Source: Enterobacter cloacae subsp. cloacae ATCC 13047
GTDB lineage: Bacteria > Pseudomonadota > Gammaproteobacteria > Enterobacterales > Enterobacteriaceae
Assembly (NCBI RefSeq): GCF_000025565.1
Contig: NC_014121.1
Coordinates: 930,001-994,000, forward strand
DNA length: 64,000 nt
Direction: 5' to 3'
Shown here: in pieces, positions 59,568 through 64,000 of the stretch
Position numbering within the stretch: the first letter of the stretch is position 1
How the letters are laid out: each line of letters opens with the position of its first letter
Notes under the pieces: model-generated
Databases searched by the model: none
Told to the model about the DNA's origin: nothing
Seen by the model: the letters and a program-made list of their open reading frames with translations, nothing else
Translations under genes and position numbers: made by a program

Positions 59568-60920
59568 ATGCTGAGCATTCTCTGGAATCTGGCGGCGTTC
59601 ATTGTTGCACTGGGTGTACTGATTACCGTGCATGAATTTGGCCATTTCTGGGTTGCTCGCCGTTGCGGTGTGCGCGTAGAGCGGTTCTCCATCGGTTTTG
59701 GCAAATCACTCTGGACGCGTAATGACCGTCACGGCACGGAATTTGTCATCGCCCTTATCCCGCTCGGTGGCTACGTCAAAATGCTCGACGAACGTGTTGA
59801 GCCTGTGGCCCCTGAGCTTCGGCACAGCGCGTTTAACAACAAAACCGTTGGACAACGTGCCGCCATCATTGCTGCCGGACCGGTAGCCAATTTCATCTTT
59901 GCTATCTTCGCTTACTGGCTGGTGTTTATCATCGGCGTTCCGGGCGTGCGTCCGGTTGTCGGTGAAATCGCCCCCAATTCCATCGCGGCGAGTGCGCAAA
60001 TTACGCCGGGGATGGAACTTAAAGCGATTGATGGTATCGAAACCCCTGATTGGGATGCCGTGCGACTGCAACTGGTAGCCAAAATCGGTGATGAGCAGAC
60101 CACGGTCAGCGTGTCGCCGTTTGGTTCTGACCAGCGACAGAATAAAGTGCTGGATTTGCGTCACTGGAGTTTCGAGCCAGACAAAGAAGATCCCGTCTCT
60201 GCGCTGGGGATTCGCCCACGTGGTGCGCAGATCGAACCGATATTAGCCGAAGTTCAGGCAAATTCGGCGGCGAGCAAAGCGGGTTTGCAAGCTGGCGACA
60301 GGATCGTTAAAGTCGATGGTCAGCCATTAACACAGTGGATGACCTTTGTTACTCTGGTGCGCGATAATCCGGGTACGTCGCTCGCGCTGGAAGTTGAAAG
60401 GCAGGGTAGTCCACTCTCGCTGACGCTGATCCCGGATAGCAAATCGGTCGGCAAAAAGGCAGAAGGGTTTGCAGGCGTTGTGCCTAAAGTGATCCCGCTG
60501 CCTGATGAGTACAAGACAATACGCCAGTATGGGCCGTTTAGCGCCATCCTTGAAGCCACGGATAAAACATGGCAACTGATGAAGCTGACGGTAAACATGT
60601 TGGGGAAATTGATAACCGGTGATGTGAAACTGAACAACCTCAGTGGGCCAATTTCGATAGCTCAGGGGGCTGGGATGTCAGCGGAGTTCGGGGTGATTTA
60701 CTATCTCATGTTTCTCGCGCTCATTAGCGTGAACCTTGGGATCATCAACCTGTTCCCGCTTCCCGTTTTAGACGGGGGTCATCTGCTGTTTTTAGCGATT
60801 GAAAAGCTAAAAGGCGGGCCGGTATCCGAGCGAGTTCAAGACTTTAGTTATCGCATTGGCTCGATTTTGCTGGTGCTGTTAATGGGGCTTGCACTTTTCA
60901 ATGATTTCTCTCGGTTGTAA
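59568..60920 (+). CDS. rseP: Site-2 intramembrane protease RseP
   Basis: Cleaves the anti-sigma factor RseA after DegS, releasing sigma-E, and removes signal-peptide remnants. The 450-residue protein has the zinc motif HEFGH at 22-26 in the first membrane segment, two PDZ domains in the periplasmic region (GELKAIDG-like [15 protein letters not shown] and [16 protein letters not shown]), and the second active-site motif [11 protein letters not shown]. The Met at 59568 has GGAAGG upstream; 15 codons of open frame before it overlap cdsA. A sigma-E-type promoter lies inside the gene. Confidence 0.97.
   Translation: MLSILWNLAAFIVALGVLITVHEFGHFWVARRCGVRVERFSIGFGKSLWTRNDRHGTEFVIALIPLGGYVKMLDERVEPVAPELRHSAFNNKTVGQRAAIIAAGPVANFIFAIFAYWLVFIIGVPGVRPVVGEIAPNSIAASAQITPGMELKAIDGIETPDWDAVRLQLVAKIGDEQTTVSVSPFGSDQRQNKVLDLRHWSFEPDKEDPVSALGIRPRGAQIEPILAEVQANSAASKAGLQAGDRIVKVDGQPLTQWMTFVTLVRDNPGTSLALEVERQGSPLSLTLIPDSKSVGKKAEGFAGVVPKVIPLPDEYKTIRQYGPFSAILEATDKTWQLMKLTVNMLGKLITGDVKLNNLSGPISIAQGAGMSAEFGVIYYLMFLALISVNLGIINLFPLPVLDGGHLLFLAIEKLKGGPVSERVQDFSYRIGSILLVLLMGLALFNDFSRL
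60014..60041 (+). promoter_or_regulatory. Sigma-E-type promoter inside rseP, toward bamA-skp-lpxD
   Basis: GGAACTT (60014-60020), exactly 16 bp, TCGAA (60037-60041). The -35 is a full consensus match. E. coli is known to drive bamA from a sigma-E promoter within rseP, so envelope stress should raise bamA, skp and lpxD. Confidence 0.7.
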
Positions 60921-60933
60921 GAGAGTTAGTTAG

Positions 60934-63369
<2,436 letters not shown>

Positions 63370-63491
63370 TTCTCCGCTGCAAAGGAATGCGTTGGCAGTG
63401 TAGCGCTGACAACCGGCGATCGGTAAAACGATCGCCTTGCCACGCAAAGAACGGTACCTTCTGGTGCCAATGGGATGGTAAGGAGTTAATT

Positions 63492-63986
63492 GTGAAAAAG
63501 TGGTTATTAGCTGCAGGTCTCGGTTTAGCGATGGCAACTTCTGCTCAGGCAGCAGACAAAATTGCAATCGTCAACATGGGTAATTTGTTCCAGCAGGTTG
63601 CACAGAAAACTGGCGTTTCTGCGACTCTGGAAAACGAATTCAAAGGCCGTGCAAGCGAACTGCAGGGTATGGAAAACGATCTTCAGTCCAAAATGCAGCG
63701 TCTGCAGCGTGATGGTTCTACCATGAAATCAAGCGAGCGCAGCAAACTGGAAAAAGACGTAATGGCTCAGCGCCAGACGTTCTCCCAGAAAGCGCAGGCT
63801 TTCGAGCAGGATCGTCAGCGTCGTTCTAACGAAGAGCGTGGCAAGCTGGTGACTCGCATTCAGACTGCTGTTAAAGCAGTTGCTGCCGATCAGAACATCG
63901 ATCTGGTTGTTGATGCGAACGCCGTTGCTTTCAACAGCAGCGATGTTAAAGACATCACCGCTGATGTTCTGAAACAGGTTAAATAA
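63492..63986 (+). CDS. skp: Periplasmic chaperone Skp, GTG start
   Basis: A trimeric jellyfish-shaped chaperone that carries unfolded outer-membrane proteins to BAM. 164 residues from GTG (63492), with AAGGAG 7 nt upstream, matching the E. coli GTG start; the open frame further upstream has no homology. The signal peptide ends SAQAA, long helical tentacles span about residues 40-125 with many Gln, Arg and Glu, and the C-terminal body ends in [28 protein letters not shown] hairpin (63415-63436) lies in the gap after bamA. lpxD follows 3 bp later. Confidence 0.97.
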   Translation: MKKWLLAAGLGLAMATSAQAADKIAIVNMGNLFQQVAQKTGVSATLENEFKGRASELQGMENDLQSKMQRLQRDGSTMKSSERSKLEKDVMAQRQTFSQKAQAFEQDRQRRSNEERGKLVTRIQTAVKAVAADQNIDLVVDANAVAFNSSDVKDITADVLKQVK

Positions 63987-63989
63987 GTA

Positions 63990-64000
63990 ATGCCTTCAAT
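63990..64000 (+). CDS. lpxD: Start of lpxD (3' end outside window)
   Basis: ATG CCT TCA AT begins 3 bp after the skp stop. It encodes M-P-S-I or M-P-S-M, and E. coli LpxD starts MPSI in the same position after skp. LpxD is UDP-3-O-acylglucosamine N-acyltransferase of lipid A synthesis. The call rests on four codons and synteny only. Confidence 0.7.

Overview
The window looks like a chromosomal segment of an Enterobacteriaceae genome close to Enterobacter, Leclercia or Lelliottia. Nearly every gene is a near-identical counterpart of the E. coli speD-to-lpxD region, in largely the same order. The differences are genus-level: a LuxR-type response regulator sits next to speD, yadD is absent between panD and panC, and a fimbrial operon lies at a different point. 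Intergenic REP and stem-loop repeats are of the kind seen in Enterobacter-like genomes. The genus assignment is inference; no marker was searched.

Layout. 1-537: 3' part of a NarL/FixJ-type response regulator. 605-2731 (minus): speD and speE (spermidine synthesis) and yacC. 2877-4436: the copper oxidase cueO behind a CueR-type 19-bp-spacer promoter. 4568-7703: divergent gcd and hpt around a perfect CRP site. 7763-12081: can, the yadGH exporter, yadI and yadE. 12083-19010 (minus): a seven-gene chaperone-usher fimbrial operon (major pilin, chaperone, usher, three minor pilins, two-domain adhesin). It ends 1 bp from yadE and is preceded by a 395-bp AT-rich regulatory gap. 19406-26366 (minus): panDCB, folK-pcnB, dksA-gluQ and sfsA-thpR. 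26440-31538: hrpB and mrcB. 31770-37736: fhuACDB (ferrichrome uptake).

37832-48326: hemL, clcA, erpA, yadS, btuF-mtnN, dgt, degP, cdaR and yaeH. 48438-52828 (minus): dapD, glnD and map. 53150-64000: the essential run rpsB, tsf, pyrH, frr, dxr, uppS, cdsA, rseP, bamA, skp and the first codons of lpxD. This last block joins translation factors, UMP kinase, isoprenoid and phospholipid precursors and outer-membrane assembly. A sigma-E-type promoter inside rseP points at bamA-skp-lpxD, and another lies upstream of degP.

Most of the window is conserved backbone, and I see no clear new multi-gene system. The most rewarding places are the fimbrial operon and its control region (a perfect 10-bp inverted repeat of GATC sites), the AUU start of pcnB, a short promoter-to-terminator unit upstream of uppS, a family of about 47-bp repeats at gene 3' ends, and the orphan response regulator at the left edge.
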